Part shown: positions 25,560 through 33,282 of the stretch, one piece after another
Position numbering within the stretch: position 1 is the first letter of the stretch
How the letters are laid out: each line of letters starts with the position of its first letter
Source: Micavibrio_A sp964539025
GTDB lineage: Bacteria > Pseudomonadota > Alphaproteobacteria > Micavibrionales > Micavibrionaceae
DNA length: 64,000 nucleotides
NCBI GenBank assembly: GCA_964539025.1
Contig: CAZIFA010000001.1
Location: 496,001 to 560,000, forward strand
Reading direction: 5' to 3'
The notes under the pieces: generated by a model
The model's input: the letters and a program-made list of their open reading frames with translations, nothing else
Database searches by the model: none
What the model was told of the DNA's origin: nothing
Program-made: the position numbers and the translations under genes

Positions 25560-25663
25560 TTCTTTAACCTGTTGGCTCCACTGGATTTTATACTCACGGG
25601 CTAACACGGTCAAAACCTCCAATAAATCAGCTTGCCACACTATAGCCACACCGGAGGTTGGAA

Positions 25664-26341
25664 ATGGCAAGCATACGCAAGCGTAACGACAAATGGGAAG
25701 TTCAGATCAGGCGCAAGGGTTTCTCCACAATCTGCAAATCCTTTCATATGAAAGCGGACGCTCAGGAATGGGCGCGATACATGGAGCAGAAGGCTGACAG
25801 GCGTTCTCTGCCATACGATCCTAAGAAACTGGATGCCATTACCCTCAAAGCCCTGCTGGAGCGTTACAAGGCTGAGATTATCCCTCGTAAAAGGGGCGAG
25901 GCAGAACCCATCATACTGGATGTATTCATGCGTAGGGAGGCGAAGCTGTGCGCTATGCCGTTATCCTGCATAACCGTGTCGCACTTCTGCTCTTATCGGG
26001 ATAAGCGCATCAAGACAGCCAAGGCCGCTACGGTGTGCAGGGAGTTAGGGCTTACCCCATCATCAGTCGTTCTTTCCATACCCATGCGGATGCGATCGAA
26101 TGGGCCAGGTTTACCGAATTGCAAGCCGATAGACGCGACTTGCCTGCTTCTCCCAAGGCTCTCAATCAATTTACGGTTAGGGCCATCCTTGAGCGTTACA
26201 GGGATGAAATCAGCACTAAAAAGCGGGGCTATGTTTCTGAGTTCTATATCATTAATTCATTCCTGCGGCAGAGGATTGCCAATTACACGCTGGCCCAAAT
26301 CTCCACATCTGATTTTTGTACCTATCGGGACAAGCGGTTAA
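25664..26341 (+). pseudogene. Truncated integrase (N-terminal part only)
   Basis: From the ATG at 25664, with SD CGGAGG, the frame encodes about 128 good residues of a phage-type tyrosine recombinase: the arm-binding start MASIRKRNDKWEVQIRRKG and the core-binding helices through SHFCSYRDKRI and CRELG. At about 26050 the sequence switches to that of a second integrase in another frame, and the remaining residues to the stop are nonsense. The catalytic domain is therefore missing. Its 110 residues before the break are clearly homologous to the start of the next gene. Confidence 0.85.
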
Positions 26342-26985
26342 AACAGGTCAAGCCTGCAACGGTCAGTCGTGAGATCGGGATTATTAAACATGCATTTGAC
26401 TTGGCAATGCGGGAGTGGGGGATTCCTGTGCGTGAAAATCCATTAGCCAAGATACCCAAGATTAAACTCAACAATGCTCGCCAGCGCCGTTTATCCGCCT
26501 ATGAATGGCAGGTAATACTGGAGGCCGCCAAGGAAACAAAAAATCCCTATCTGTTACCGTTGATACGGCTGGCTCTTGAAACGGGAATGAGGCGAGGGGA
26601 GATGCTGGGTATTCACTGGAAGCATGTAAATTTTGAAGCTAGAACCCTTTTTCTTCCTTTCACAAAAAACGGACATAGCCGGACAATCCCCCTTACCAAT
26701 GAAGCTGTAAAAATTCTCCGTGAGCTACAAAACGAAAGTAAGGGAGTGAAAGCATTTCCGCTTACAGGAAATGCCACACGTTTGGCATGGGAACGTTTGT
26801 TAAATCGTACCAACATACATGATCTTCACTTTCATGATTTACGCCATGAAGCGATAAGCCGATTCTTCGAGAAAGGATTATCCGTAGCTGAAGTTGCGCT
26901 TATCTCGGGACATAGAGATTTTCGTATGTTGTTCAGATACACCCACTTAAAAGCTGAAGATGTAGTGAAAAAACTAAATTCATGA
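26035..26985 (+). CDS. Tyrosine recombinase/integrase lacking its first residues
   Basis: Protein of 316 residues from a GTG without a clear SD. It contains the core-binding domain (SRSFHTHADAIEWARF, DFCTYRDKRLKQVKPATV) and a complete catalytic domain: Arg in TGMRRGEMLGIHW, the HDLRH box, GHRDF and the nucleophile in RYTHL. Compared with the truncated copy upstream it lacks about 20 N-terminal arm-binding residues, because the fusion junction near 26050 replaced its own start. It may still be expressed and active. It lies close to tRNA-Val, its likely attachment gene. Confidence 0.85.
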   Translation: MQGVRAYPIISRSFHTHADAIEWARFTELQADRRDLPASPKALNQFTVRAILERYRDEISTKKRGYVSEFYIINSFLRQRIANYTLAQISTSDFCTYRDKRLKQVKPATVSREIGIIKHAFDLAMREWGIPVRENPLAKIPKIKLNNARQRRLSAYEWQVILEAAKETKNPYLLPLIRLALETGMRRGEMLGIHWKHVNFEARTLFLPFTKNGHSRTIPLTNEAVKILRELQNESKGVKAFPLTGNATRLAWERLLNRTNIHDLHFHDLRHEAISRFFEKGLSVAEVALISGHRDFRMLFRYTHLKAEDVVKKLNS

Positions 26986-27142
26986 TCGCTATTCACGCAT
27001 GTATTTATAATTAAGCAAGATTGCTTTATATCGAAATATATAATTTCTTTTAGTGGTTAAATAATACTTGGCTACTAGAATATTTTTTGCTATGGAGAAA
27101 TTGAAACGGGCGTTTTTTTCGGTTTTTAAAGAGGCCCAGCCA

Positions 27143-27222
27143 CATAGGAACAAAAGCCGACAACCAGAAAATAGTTGTCAACATTTAAGAGGGCTCGAAG
27201 AAATTCGGGTTAGGTTCCTATG
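27143..27222 (+). promoter_or_regulatory. Structured leader that pairs with the start codon of the AAA ATPase gene
   Basis: Closing stem CATAGGAAC (27143-27151) / GTTCCTATG (27214-27222); the right arm ends in the ATG start codon at 27220. Inside lie two hairpins: GACAAC/GTTGTC (27159-27179) and CTCGAA-GAAA-TTCGGG (27194-27209) with a GNRA tetraloop. Folded, this three-way junction would hide the start codon. Pairing is seen directly; regulation is inferred. Confidence 0.6.
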
Positions 27223-28230
27223 TCTATACAAAATACGACTACAGAAAATATAAAGCCGTTTCGTCTCTATTCTTGTAAGGAAGTTCTTGATTTGCCGCCT
27301 ATGCAATGGCTCATAGAGTCTATATTGCCAGTTGGTGGATTTGGTGTTTTGTATGGTTCCCCCGGCGATGGAAAAAGCTTTTTAGCGTTAAGCTGGGCCA
27401 CCGCAATATCTCTTGGGAAGCCATGGCTGGAAAAGTATGAGGTGGCGAAGGGGACGGTTCTATACATCTACGCAGAAGGTGCGACAGGCCTTCCTAGCAG
27501 AATTAGAGCTCTAATCAAACATTATGAGATACAGGAGCCCAACGAGCTTTTTTTTATCACCCAGTCCGTAAATTTTCGTGATAAGGCAGATTTTGATAGG
27601 TTGTGCGTAACGTTGAAGCAACTGAAGCATCCGCCTGCTTGTATTATTATTGATACGCTCTCTCGTTGTCTTTCAGGTGGAGATGACAACTCATCCAAAG
27701 AAATTTCCGAATTTATAAGCCGTGTTGATAAAATACGCCAAGAAACAAATTCTTTCGTTTTGGTTGTTCATCATGCTCGAAAAAACGATAAGGAAGAGCG
27801 TGGTTCAAGTGCTTTACGTGGCGCGGCGGATGTAATGTTGCGAATTGAAAAGAAGAATCTTGATGAAATCAGGCTGGTATGTAGTAAGCAAAAAGATGGT
27901 GGAGATTTTCCAGCTATTCTATTGCGCCTTCAAAGTATCAATCTTGCTGAGAACTCTACTTCAGCAGTTATAGTTGAAAGCGATTTTGAGATAATACCTT
28001 CGCTAAAGCTTGAAGGTCGTGAGAAAAAGGCTTTGCTTTGTATTCCTAGTGATGGGGCGGCATGCACTGAGTGGATGAAAATATCAGGGATGGAGCAATC
28101 GACATTCTACAGGGCAAGAGATGAACTCGTTAAAAGAAATTTAGTTTATAAGATTGATAGAAAACGGGGAAAATATTATTTAACGGATGATGGAAAATTG
28201 CTATCAGATAGCTTTCAAAAACTATCATGA
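27220..28230 (+). CDS. RepA-like AAA ATPase with C-terminal winged helix
   Basis: Protein of 336 residues. A RecA/DnaB-like ATPase core of the RepA (AAA_25) type spans about residues 30-250, with Walker A GSPGDGKSF, Walker B ACIIIDTLSR, and the RGSSALRGAADVMLRI segment typical of this family. Residues 260-335 look like a winged-helix domain (STFYRARDELVKRNLVYKID). Such proteins act as replicative helicases or regulators of plasmids and integrative elements. The gene is AT-rich, its start codon sits in a structured leader, and a hairpin terminator follows about 150 bases later. Confidence 0.85.
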   Translation: MSIQNTTTENIKPFRLYSCKEVLDLPPMQWLIESILPVGGFGVLYGSPGDGKSFLALSWATAISLGKPWLEKYEVAKGTVLYIYAEGATGLPSRIRALIKHYEIQEPNELFFITQSVNFRDKADFDRLCVTLKQLKHPPACIIIDTLSRCLSGGDDNSSKEISEFISRVDKIRQETNSFVLVVHHARKNDKEERGSSALRGAADVMLRIEKKNLDEIRLVCSKQKDGGDFPAILLRLQSINLAENSTSAVIVESDFEIIPSLKLEGREKKALLCIPSDGAACTEWMKISGMEQSTFYRARDELVKRNLVYKIDRKRGKYYLTDDGKLLSDSFQKLS

Positions 28231-28244
28231 CAGTATCAAAATTA

Positions 28245-28288
28245 CTTTCTTTCATATCACACCCCCCATTGGGGGTGATGATTGAAAG
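28245..28288. repeat. Hairpin downstream of the AAA ATPase gene
   Basis: CTTTC-TT-TCAT (28245-28255) pairs with ATGA-TT-GAAAG (28278-28288) around a second stem ATCA/CCCCC ... GGGGG/TGAT. It is a long imperfect hairpin without a T-run. Confidence 0.6.
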
Positions 28289-28376
28289 CAATGATGGGTT
28301 ATTATTAACGCAGGATGAATATATCCCGAAAATCCATCCCAAAACAAAAAACACATTCAATATACGCCATATGAAG

Positions 28377-28400
28377 GCGGGGTTAAATTCCCCGCTTTCA
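28377..28400 (+). terminator. Probable terminator
   Basis: GCGGGG-TTAAATT-CCCCGC followed by TTTCAT. It ends the ATPase transcription unit. Confidence 0.65.
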
Positions 28401-28481
28401 TAGGCTTATAATGTCTCAATGTTTATCGCGCCAAAATTGTCCTTCCACATATGAAAAAATTATCCCATAATGCCCTCGGAT

Positions 28482-28673
28482 TGGCCGTTTTGGTCATTCT
28501 GGGGAGTTTCAAACCCCTCATGTACGGCCTCTAGCATCGGGCCGTTACCGATTGATGCCTTCTCGACCTTGGGTCGGGGAGGTGGCGGAATATAATAGCG
28601 CAAGCAAATACGCTGCGCCGTTTACATGACGGTTTGAAACTCCCCGGTCATCAGAGCAATCTGATGGCCGTTT
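28482..28673 (+). ncRNA. Candidate structured RNA (multi-branch fold)
   Basis: A 15-bp stem GGGGAGTTTCAAACC (28501-28515) / GGTTTGAAACTCCCC (28631-28645) continues, after a small internal loop, as TCATGTA/TACATGA. It closes three hairpins: CGGCC/GGCCG (28525-28544), CGACC-TTG-GGTCG (28564-28576) and GGCG-AGCG/CGCT-CGCC (28584-28619). Just 3' is CATCAGA-GCAA-TCTGATG (28649-28666), a 7-bp stem with a GNRA loop. The 9-base direct repeat TGGCCGTTT borders the whole unit (28482 and 28665). No ORF of note lies inside. The strand is assumed from neighbours; a mobile inverted-repeat element is the main alternative. Confidence 0.5.
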
Positions 28674-28700
28674 CGCTTTAAAGCCAAAAGGGAGATTGCT

Positions 28701-29200
28701 TTGGCCGACCGCATTTTATTGTTTCTGTTTTTTTGGATTCTATTTTTTCCTGTCGTAGTCAAAGCCGAAAATTCAGTTGCGTTTCGAGTGCATGTTATAA
28801 CTGTTGTAGATGGGGATAGTTTTGAAGTTCAAAAAGAAGATGGCGAAAAAATCCAGGTGCGCTTGCCCAGCATTGATGCGCCTGAGTACGATCAGTCATT
28901 TTCAAAAGAATCAAAGATATGCTTTCCTCGTTGATTGCCGATAAGGACGTTTGGGTTATTCAAACGGGCATAGATAAATATAACAGAATTTTAGGCCATG
29001 TTTTTGCTCTTGAATCAGATGCGGGAGTTCAAATGGTTTGGCAGGGTGGAGCATGGGCCTATCGTTTCTACAATCCTTCAAAAGAAATTCTGACTGCTGA
29101 AAAAGAAGCAAGATCAGAAAAACGGGGATTATGGGCATTGCCTAAAAAAGAAAGGATTGCACCTTGGGAATGGCGGCACAACAAAAAGACGCAAGACTAG
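28701..29200 (+). pseudogene. Thermonuclease (SNase-like) broken by a one-base frameshift
   Basis: The first frame (28701-28934, TTG start, SD GGGAG) has a signal peptide and the front of the nuclease barrel (VVDGDSFEV, VRLPSIDAPEYDQ with the conserved Arg, Asp and Glu). The second frame (to 29200) continues exactly where expected: DMLSSLIADKDVWV, DKYNRILGHVF, EARSEKRGLWAL. The break lies at 28913-28918: TCAAAGATATG reads through correctly only if one more A is supplied to the A-run. Full-length homologues degrade DNA and RNA outside the cytoplasm. A sequencing error or phase variation in the A-run are alternatives to a dead gene. Confidence 0.85.
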
Positions 29201-29241
29201 TAATACGCAGAACTGCATGGGTAAGGATAAAGGAGGTAATC

Positions 29242-29349
29242 ATGTTTGTTCCTAACATTGCCGTAATGTCTGCCATAAGCCTATGCGTATCTTTTTGGTT
29301 CTTTATGTTCTTTGATCTTTTGATGAGAGTAATGCAGACGAAGTTTTAA
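29242..29349 (+). CDS. Small single-span membrane peptide (35 residues)
   Basis: Starts at an ATG 4 bases after a perfect SD (AAGGAGGT, 29230-29237). The peptide MFVPNIAVMSAISLCVSFWF... is almost entirely one membrane helix with a short basic tail (RVMQTKF). A longer open frame upstream has no SD and overlaps the nuclease. The next gene starts 14 bases after its stop, with the same direction and composition. Function unknown. The SD and spacing, rather than homology, make it credible. Confidence 0.55.
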   Translation: MFVPNIAVMSAISLCVSFWFFMFFDLLMRVMQTKF

Positions 29350-29363
29350 GAAAGGGATAAAAG

Positions 29364-29768
29364 ATGATTCAATATAAATTTGTTTTTCTGGTTCTGGCAG
29401 CGTTTTGTTTGTCTTCCTGTGCAAGAACATCAAGCTACAGCAACGCATGCTTTGAAACGAATAAAAATTTTGACCTTGCTGTCGAATGCACTAAAACCAA
29501 AATGGGTGAAGACCCAAAGCTGCATATACCAGCATATCGTTCCTTTAAGAACGTTTTTATTCCTTACATGGACTCTGTATCAAAAATGGTGAAAGCAGGA
29601 AAAATAACTCCTGAAGAGGGACGCTCTTTAATTGCAGAGAAAATTAACCAGTTGGAATTTGAAAAAGAACTAAAAGATAATTCTGCGCAAAAATTAAAAA
29701 TTTTGAAAAGAGATGAATTTTCAAATGGTGGAAAAGTCTATGATGAAGATGAGTGTACGCACCTCTAG
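29364..29768 (+). CDS. Putative lipoprotein of the integrative element
   Basis: Protein of 134 residues with a lipoprotein signal: KFVFLVLAAFCLSSCARTS, the lipobox LSSC placing the acylated Cys at about residue 19. The mature part is mostly helical and charged, with Cys at ACFETN and VECTKT and a coiled stretch (EEGRSLIAEKINQLEFEKEL). I do not recognise the family. Some surface-exclusion lipoproteins of mobile elements look similar, but that is speculation. It is AT-rich like its neighbours, and an SD-like GGGA precedes the start. Confidence 0.7.
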   Translation: MIQYKFVFLVLAAFCLSSCARTSSYSNACFETNKNFDLAVECTKTKMGEDPKLHIPAYRSFKNVFIPYMDSVSKMVKAGKITPEEGRSLIAEKINQLEFEKELKDNSAQKLKILKRDEFSNGGKVYDEDECTHL

Positions 29769-29903
29769 TATTATGAGCAGTCTATCCTTCAATCAAGGCT
29801 GGAAGGCATAGTATGGCAAATTTATCCAACCAAAAATCCGGCAGCGAATTTTACAGGGGTCTCTAATATAAAAATGTTCGTATTTTCCCCCTTAGGGTAG
29901 GTC

Positions 29904-29955
29904 TATTGAAAGGGCCAAATTTGGAGCGGGAGGCGCTCTTCATGGCCGTTCAATA
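29904..29955. repeat. Cruciform-type inverted repeat near the element's right side
   Basis: TATTGAA (29904-29910) and GGCC (29913-29916) pair with GGCC (29944-29947) and TTCAATA (29949-29955). Inside is a GAGCG/CGCTC hairpin (29924-29938). It lies between the last AT-rich gene and the host-like hydrolase gene. Confidence 0.65.
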
Positions 29956-29995
29956 AAGTTTATTAAACCCTTCCCTGAAATGCTACTCTGGAGCG

Positions 29996-31012
29996 ATGAG
30001 ATACCTCATCGCTTTTTTGATTCTGATTTCGTTCCCCGCATACGCGCAAAACGAAACCATCACCGTGCCCAAGGGCGCGCCGCCGCCCGAGGCGAGGCCG
30101 TTTGAAGGCGGGGTGAAGTCGATGGAGGCACCCAAGCAACAGGTGGGATCGAAACCCAAGCTGCGCCAGCCCAATGTTGAAATCTGGCTGCCGCCGGAAT
30201 TCCAGTCGAGCGAACAAAAATGGCCGTTGCTGATTTTCTCCCACGGCTTTGGCGGCTGTGCCAAGCAATCGTTGTTCCTGACGCAATATCTGGCCGATCG
30301 CGGCTATATCGTCATCGCGCCCGATCATGAAGACTCTAACTGTGATCGTTTTGGACAAGGGGGGCTGCGCTCGACGTTGCAGGCGATGCGACCCGGCAAA
30401 TCGACGCGTCCGGAAAAACCGTTCCGTACGCCCGAGGTATGGACCGACAAGACCGAGGCGGATCGGCGGGACGATGTTTTATTCGCGCTTTCATCGATGC
30501 TCGATGACCGCCAGTACAAGAATTACGTCGATATGGATCGCGTGGGGCTGATCGGTCATTCGCTGGGCGGGTATACGGTTCTGGGGCTGGCCGGGGCGTG
30601 GCCATCATGGAAGGACAAGCGGTTCAAGGCGGTGCTGGCACTATCGCCGTTTGCCGATCCGTACGTGCTGGGTCGCGCCTTATCGCGGATCAATATTCCG
30701 GTGATGTATCAGGGCGGGACGAAGGATGCCGACATCACGCCGATCATCAAAAAGCGCGGCTATGAGCAGACCAAGGCACCCAAATATTTCATCGAGTTAG
30801 ACGGGGCCGGGCATTTTGCGTGGACGCAATTGGATAAGGATTACCAGCCGATCATCAACGAGACGGCGCTGCAGTTTTTGGATCGCTATGTGAAGGGGGA
30901 CAAAAACGTGGAAATCCTGCCCGTAGGCGCGGATAGGCCCGGCAAGCCGGGCAAAAGGGTCAAAACCTTCTGGAAGGACGAGGGAAATAAACCCCCGGTC
31001 CTTGCAGATTAG
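29996..31012 (+). CDS. Secreted alpha/beta hydrolase (dienelactone hydrolase/PAF-acetylhydrolase-like)
   Basis: Protein of 338 residues with signal peptide (MRYLIAFLILISFPAYAQ). The alpha/beta hydrolase fold is clear: oxyanion segment FSHGFGGCAKQS, nucleophile elbow GLIGHSLGGYT, the acid after strand 7 in GGTKDADITP, and the catalytic His in ELDGAGHFAW. The spacing and the HGFGG motif resemble PAF-acetylhydrolase/dienelactone hydrolase relatives. The substrate is unknown. It is periplasmic or secreted and ends with a basic tail. Host-like composition contrasts with the AT-rich block upstream. Confidence 0.82.
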   Translation: MRYLIAFLILISFPAYAQNETITVPKGAPPPEARPFEGGVKSMEAPKQQVGSKPKLRQPNVEIWLPPEFQSSEQKWPLLIFSHGFGGCAKQSLFLTQYLADRGYIVIAPDHEDSNCDRFGQGGLRSTLQAMRPGKSTRPEKPFRTPEVWTDKTEADRRDDVLFALSSMLDDRQYKNYVDMDRVGLIGHSLGGYTVLGLAGAWPSWKDKRFKAVLALSPFADPYVLGRALSRINIPVMYQGGTKDADITPIIKKRGYEQTKAPKYFIELDGAGHFAWTQLDKDYQPIINETALQFLDRYVKGDKNVEILPVGADRPGKPGKRVKTFWKDEGNKPPVLAD

Positions 31013-31110
31013 GCTTTTACAGTGGCGCGGGCCGTTTCGAGGTCGCGGATCATCGCGATGATGTGGGCGTCACGGGCGAGGAATTCGCATTCAGTAAGGT
31101 CGAGGGTCAT
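31009..31110 (-). CDS. Candidate 33-residue small protein
   Basis: On the minus strand, an ATG at 31110 follows a good SD (AGGAG) with 7-base spacing. It encodes 33 residues (MTLDLTECEFLARDAHIIAM...), largely one amphipathic helix. It overlaps the end of the hydrolase gene by 4 bases in convergent orientation. No homology can be claimed; only the SD supports it. Confidence 0.4.
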   Translation of the reverse strand: MTLDLTECEFLARDAHIIAMIRDLETARATVKA

Positions 31111-31266
31111 GTTTGGTCTCCTGGTAAGTCTTTTTGAGTCTGTTGAGAAGCACTCTGGCGGGGAAAGAAGGCAGAAATAGTCATGAATTGTGGAATCACG
31201 TAGGCAATTCGCGTGCATTCACAGGCAAAAGAGTGCCAGAAGATTCTTAACAAGAGATTAAAAGAT

Positions 31267-31302
31267 AAAAGCGGCATCACAAAAATATTGCGATGCCGCT
31301 TT
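31267..31302 (-). terminator. Terminator for the LysM protein gene
   Basis: Hairpin GCGGCATC/GATGCCGC flanked by A and T runs, just past the stop of the minus-strand gene. Confidence 0.8.
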
Positions 31303-31318
31303 CAATTGTATGTAGCGG

Positions 31319-33103
31319 TTAGAATACGTTCCTGATTATGGCCGTCGGGTTGACGGTAATGCCACGGCTGTGAACATTGAATTCGGGCGTGCGGACTGGC
31401 TGGTTGTGGTCATGTGCATCGCGGAATTCCCGCTGCAGCTCTCGCATCTGGCGTCTTTCCTGCACAGGCTCACGCGGTTGTTCACCGTTGGAAGAGCTGT
31501 TGAACGCGCGGGCGATGATGCTTTGCTCACGCGGCGTATAGCCCTGAACGGTTGTGGGCGGCATCTGTCCTTGTGGGGTGTAAGTTCCGGTATTGGGATC
31601 GATACGGGTGCCGTTTTTAAGCACGTAGCCTTCTTTTGAAGGATCATAGGCGGCGGTTCTATCTTGTGATGAAGTGGCGCGCGGCGTGTTTGGCGTAGCG
31701 GTAGTAGGGGCGGGCTTGTTATTGCCTTCCGGTGCTGGTGTGTTTTCCGTCCGCAGTTTTGCGCCCTGAAGTGTTTCCGGCAGCTTGAGGTTCTGGTCTT
31801 TACTGACCTTGTTTGGATCGGCGATGCCATTGTGTTTGGCAAGCGCTTCGTATGCTTCTTTGATTTTTGCTGGATCCTTGATGCCGTATTTTTCGACGAC
31901 GACATGCGAGAGTGTTTTGCCGTCCGGCAGCTTGTACTCGGCGTCTTTGGGTTTCGCAGGGGCGGCGGGTGCTGCGGCGACAGTCGGTTTTGGTTGTGCT
32001 GCCGGAGTAGGAGCGGCTGCGACTGTAGTCCGATCATTGGGGCTGACATCGGGATTGGCATTTGTGGGAAGCGTTTGTGCCTGAGCGGATTTGATACCAA
32101 CGGCTTCTTTAGCCGCGTTGACAATTTGTGCTCCGAGGCCGGGGCCAATGGGAGGCGCTTGAACGGGGGCCTGAACGGGGGGTTGAGTACCTTGTTCAAC
32201 ATCGCTGAAAAATTTATTGGCCACTTCCTGACCGCGACGTTTGTCGCCGGGGCCCTGATTTGCAACTTGTACTTTTGCGGCCTTGTGGATGGCTTCGGCG
32301 CTATCGACCATCTGGTCTATGCCAAGTTCTTTGCCCTTGGCCTTATAATATTCAACAAATTTTGGATGGGCCTGAATTTGGGCGAGCTCGCGCATATGTG
32401 CCGGGTCTTTTTCGGCCGCTTTCATTTTGGCTTCGTACGCATCCCAGAACATTTGCGTCTTTGCTTTATCGGGGACTCCCGCTGTTGGTACAGGAGATTG
32501 GTTCTGCGCTTTCGGCGCTTCAGCTGTTTGTGGTTTGGGATCCAGCACAGTCGGATCAACAGGCCTGCTCATCTGCGGTGCGTTTTTGGTGATACGCGCC
32601 AGCCTCTCAGACGGGGTGGGCATTGGCGTGCGACCCTCGACCACGATAGGCTCTTCGCCTTGGGGCAGGAGATTCGGTACTGGTTTGTCGCTTGTGACGG
32701 TGCGTGAAGGAGCAGGGGCTTCTGCTTCGGGGACAGTCGGTTGTTCTTGCGGTTGCGGCGTGGCGGCTATATTTGGCCGCTCGACCATAATCGGTTCTTC
32801 GTTTTGAAGCAGAGGTTGTGCTGTCGATGGTTCTTCCGGTTGTTGCTGTGGCAGAGGCTGAATCGGCGTGCTCATCTTTTGCTGTTCTTGGGCCATGGCC
32901 AAAAATCTATTCATCATATCTCCGTTTGGCGATTTTGCCTGAGGAGGAGGCGGTGGCGTTGCCGGGGCTTTGGGCGCAGGGGATTGGGCCGGGTTCTGTC
33001 CGCCGCCGAACATAGAAGCCGCGTTGCTGCGCATTGCAGCCGCCACGTTTTGTGCGATGCCTTTTTCGCCCGGTTTCTTCTTTGGATCGTTAATTTCCGG
33101 CAT
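31319..33103 (-). CDS. Large Pro/Ala/Gln-rich protein with LysM-like domain
   Basis: Protein of 594 residues with no classical signal peptide. Residues 1-200 are disordered (Pro, Ala, Gln) and contain two copies of an EEPI(M/V)VE motif, near residues 102 and 150. A helical motif (MFWDAYEAKMKAAEKDPAHM ... HPKFVEYYK) lies at about 218-255. A LysM-like domain lies at about 389-445 (LPDGKTLSHVVVEKYG ... NGIADPNKV ... LKLPETL). The C-terminal part includes RIDPNTGTYTP. The next gene upstream shares the helical motif, the LysM domain and the DPNTG element, so the two are diverged paralogues. A cell-wall or surface role is inferred from LysM; export is unexplained. Confidence 0.75.
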   Translation of the reverse strand: MPEINDPKKKPGEKGIAQNVAAAMRSNAASMFGGGQNPAQSPAPKAPATPPPPPQAKSPNGDMMNRFLAMAQEQQKMSTPIQPLPQQQPEEPSTAQPLLQNEEPIMVERPNIAATPQPQEQPTVPEAEAPAPSRTVTSDKPVPNLLPQGEEPIVVEGRTPMPTPSERLARITKNAPQMSRPVDPTVLDPKPQTAEAPKAQNQSPVPTAGVPDKAKTQMFWDAYEAKMKAAEKDPAHMRELAQIQAHPKFVEYYKAKGKELGIDQMVDSAEAIHKAAKVQVANQGPGDKRRGQEVANKFFSDVEQGTQPPVQAPVQAPPIGPGLGAQIVNAAKEAVGIKSAQAQTLPTNANPDVSPNDRTTVAAAPTPAAQPKPTVAAAPAAPAKPKDAEYKLPDGKTLSHVVVEKYGIKDPAKIKEAYEALAKHNGIADPNKVSKDQNLKLPETLQGAKLRTENTPAPEGNNKPAPTTATPNTPRATSSQDRTAAYDPSKEGYVLKNGTRIDPNTGTYTPQGQMPPTTVQGYTPREQSIIARAFNSSSNGEQPREPVQERRQMRELQREFRDAHDHNQPVRTPEFNVHSRGITVNPTAIIRNVF

Positions 33104-33221
33104 TTATAGCCCCTTAATTTCCACGATAATATGATAATTGTATGAAAAAACGCCTAACGAATGCAAATTTGGGGAAACGCCTGCGATAGGGCCACAAATC
33201 ATGCTTAAAAAAGGATTAACG

Positions 33222-33258
33222 AAAAAAGGGCACCACGTTTTTTGTGATGCCCTTTTTT
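33222..33258. terminator. Bidirectional-looking terminator between the LysM paralogues
   Basis: AAAAAAGGGCACCAC and GTGATGCCCTTTTTT form a strong stem flanked by A and T runs. It ends the minus-strand gene at 33283. Confidence 0.9.
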
Positions 33259-33282
33259 GATGATTTAGTGCCGAGTGGGTGT

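Larger units (their letters stand above)
25560..29955. mobile_element. Degraded integrative element beside tRNA-Val
   Basis: The segment starts at tRNA-Val with integrase sequences and carries a RepA-like ATPase, a thermonuclease, a small membrane peptide and a lipoprotein. It is clearly more AT-rich than its flanks and has several strong hairpins. The right edge is placed at the hairpin 29904-29955, because the next gene (29996) has host-like composition. No flanking direct repeat was found, so the boundaries are inferred. The fused integrases and the frameshifted nuclease point to decay. Confidence 0.7.

Noticed and set aside
26035..26050. The integrase GTG start as its native start
   Set aside because: The protein lacks about 20 residues relative to its paralogue and the first codons come from the other gene's frame, so it is a fusion product.
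27068..27253. 61-codon ORF before the RepA-like ATPase
   Set aside because: No SD; it runs through the structured leader and overlaps the ATPase start in another frame.
25560..29996. attR copy of the tRNA-Val 3' end
   Set aside because: I searched the right part of the element by eye for GTTCGACCCTCTCAACGCCC and found no match.
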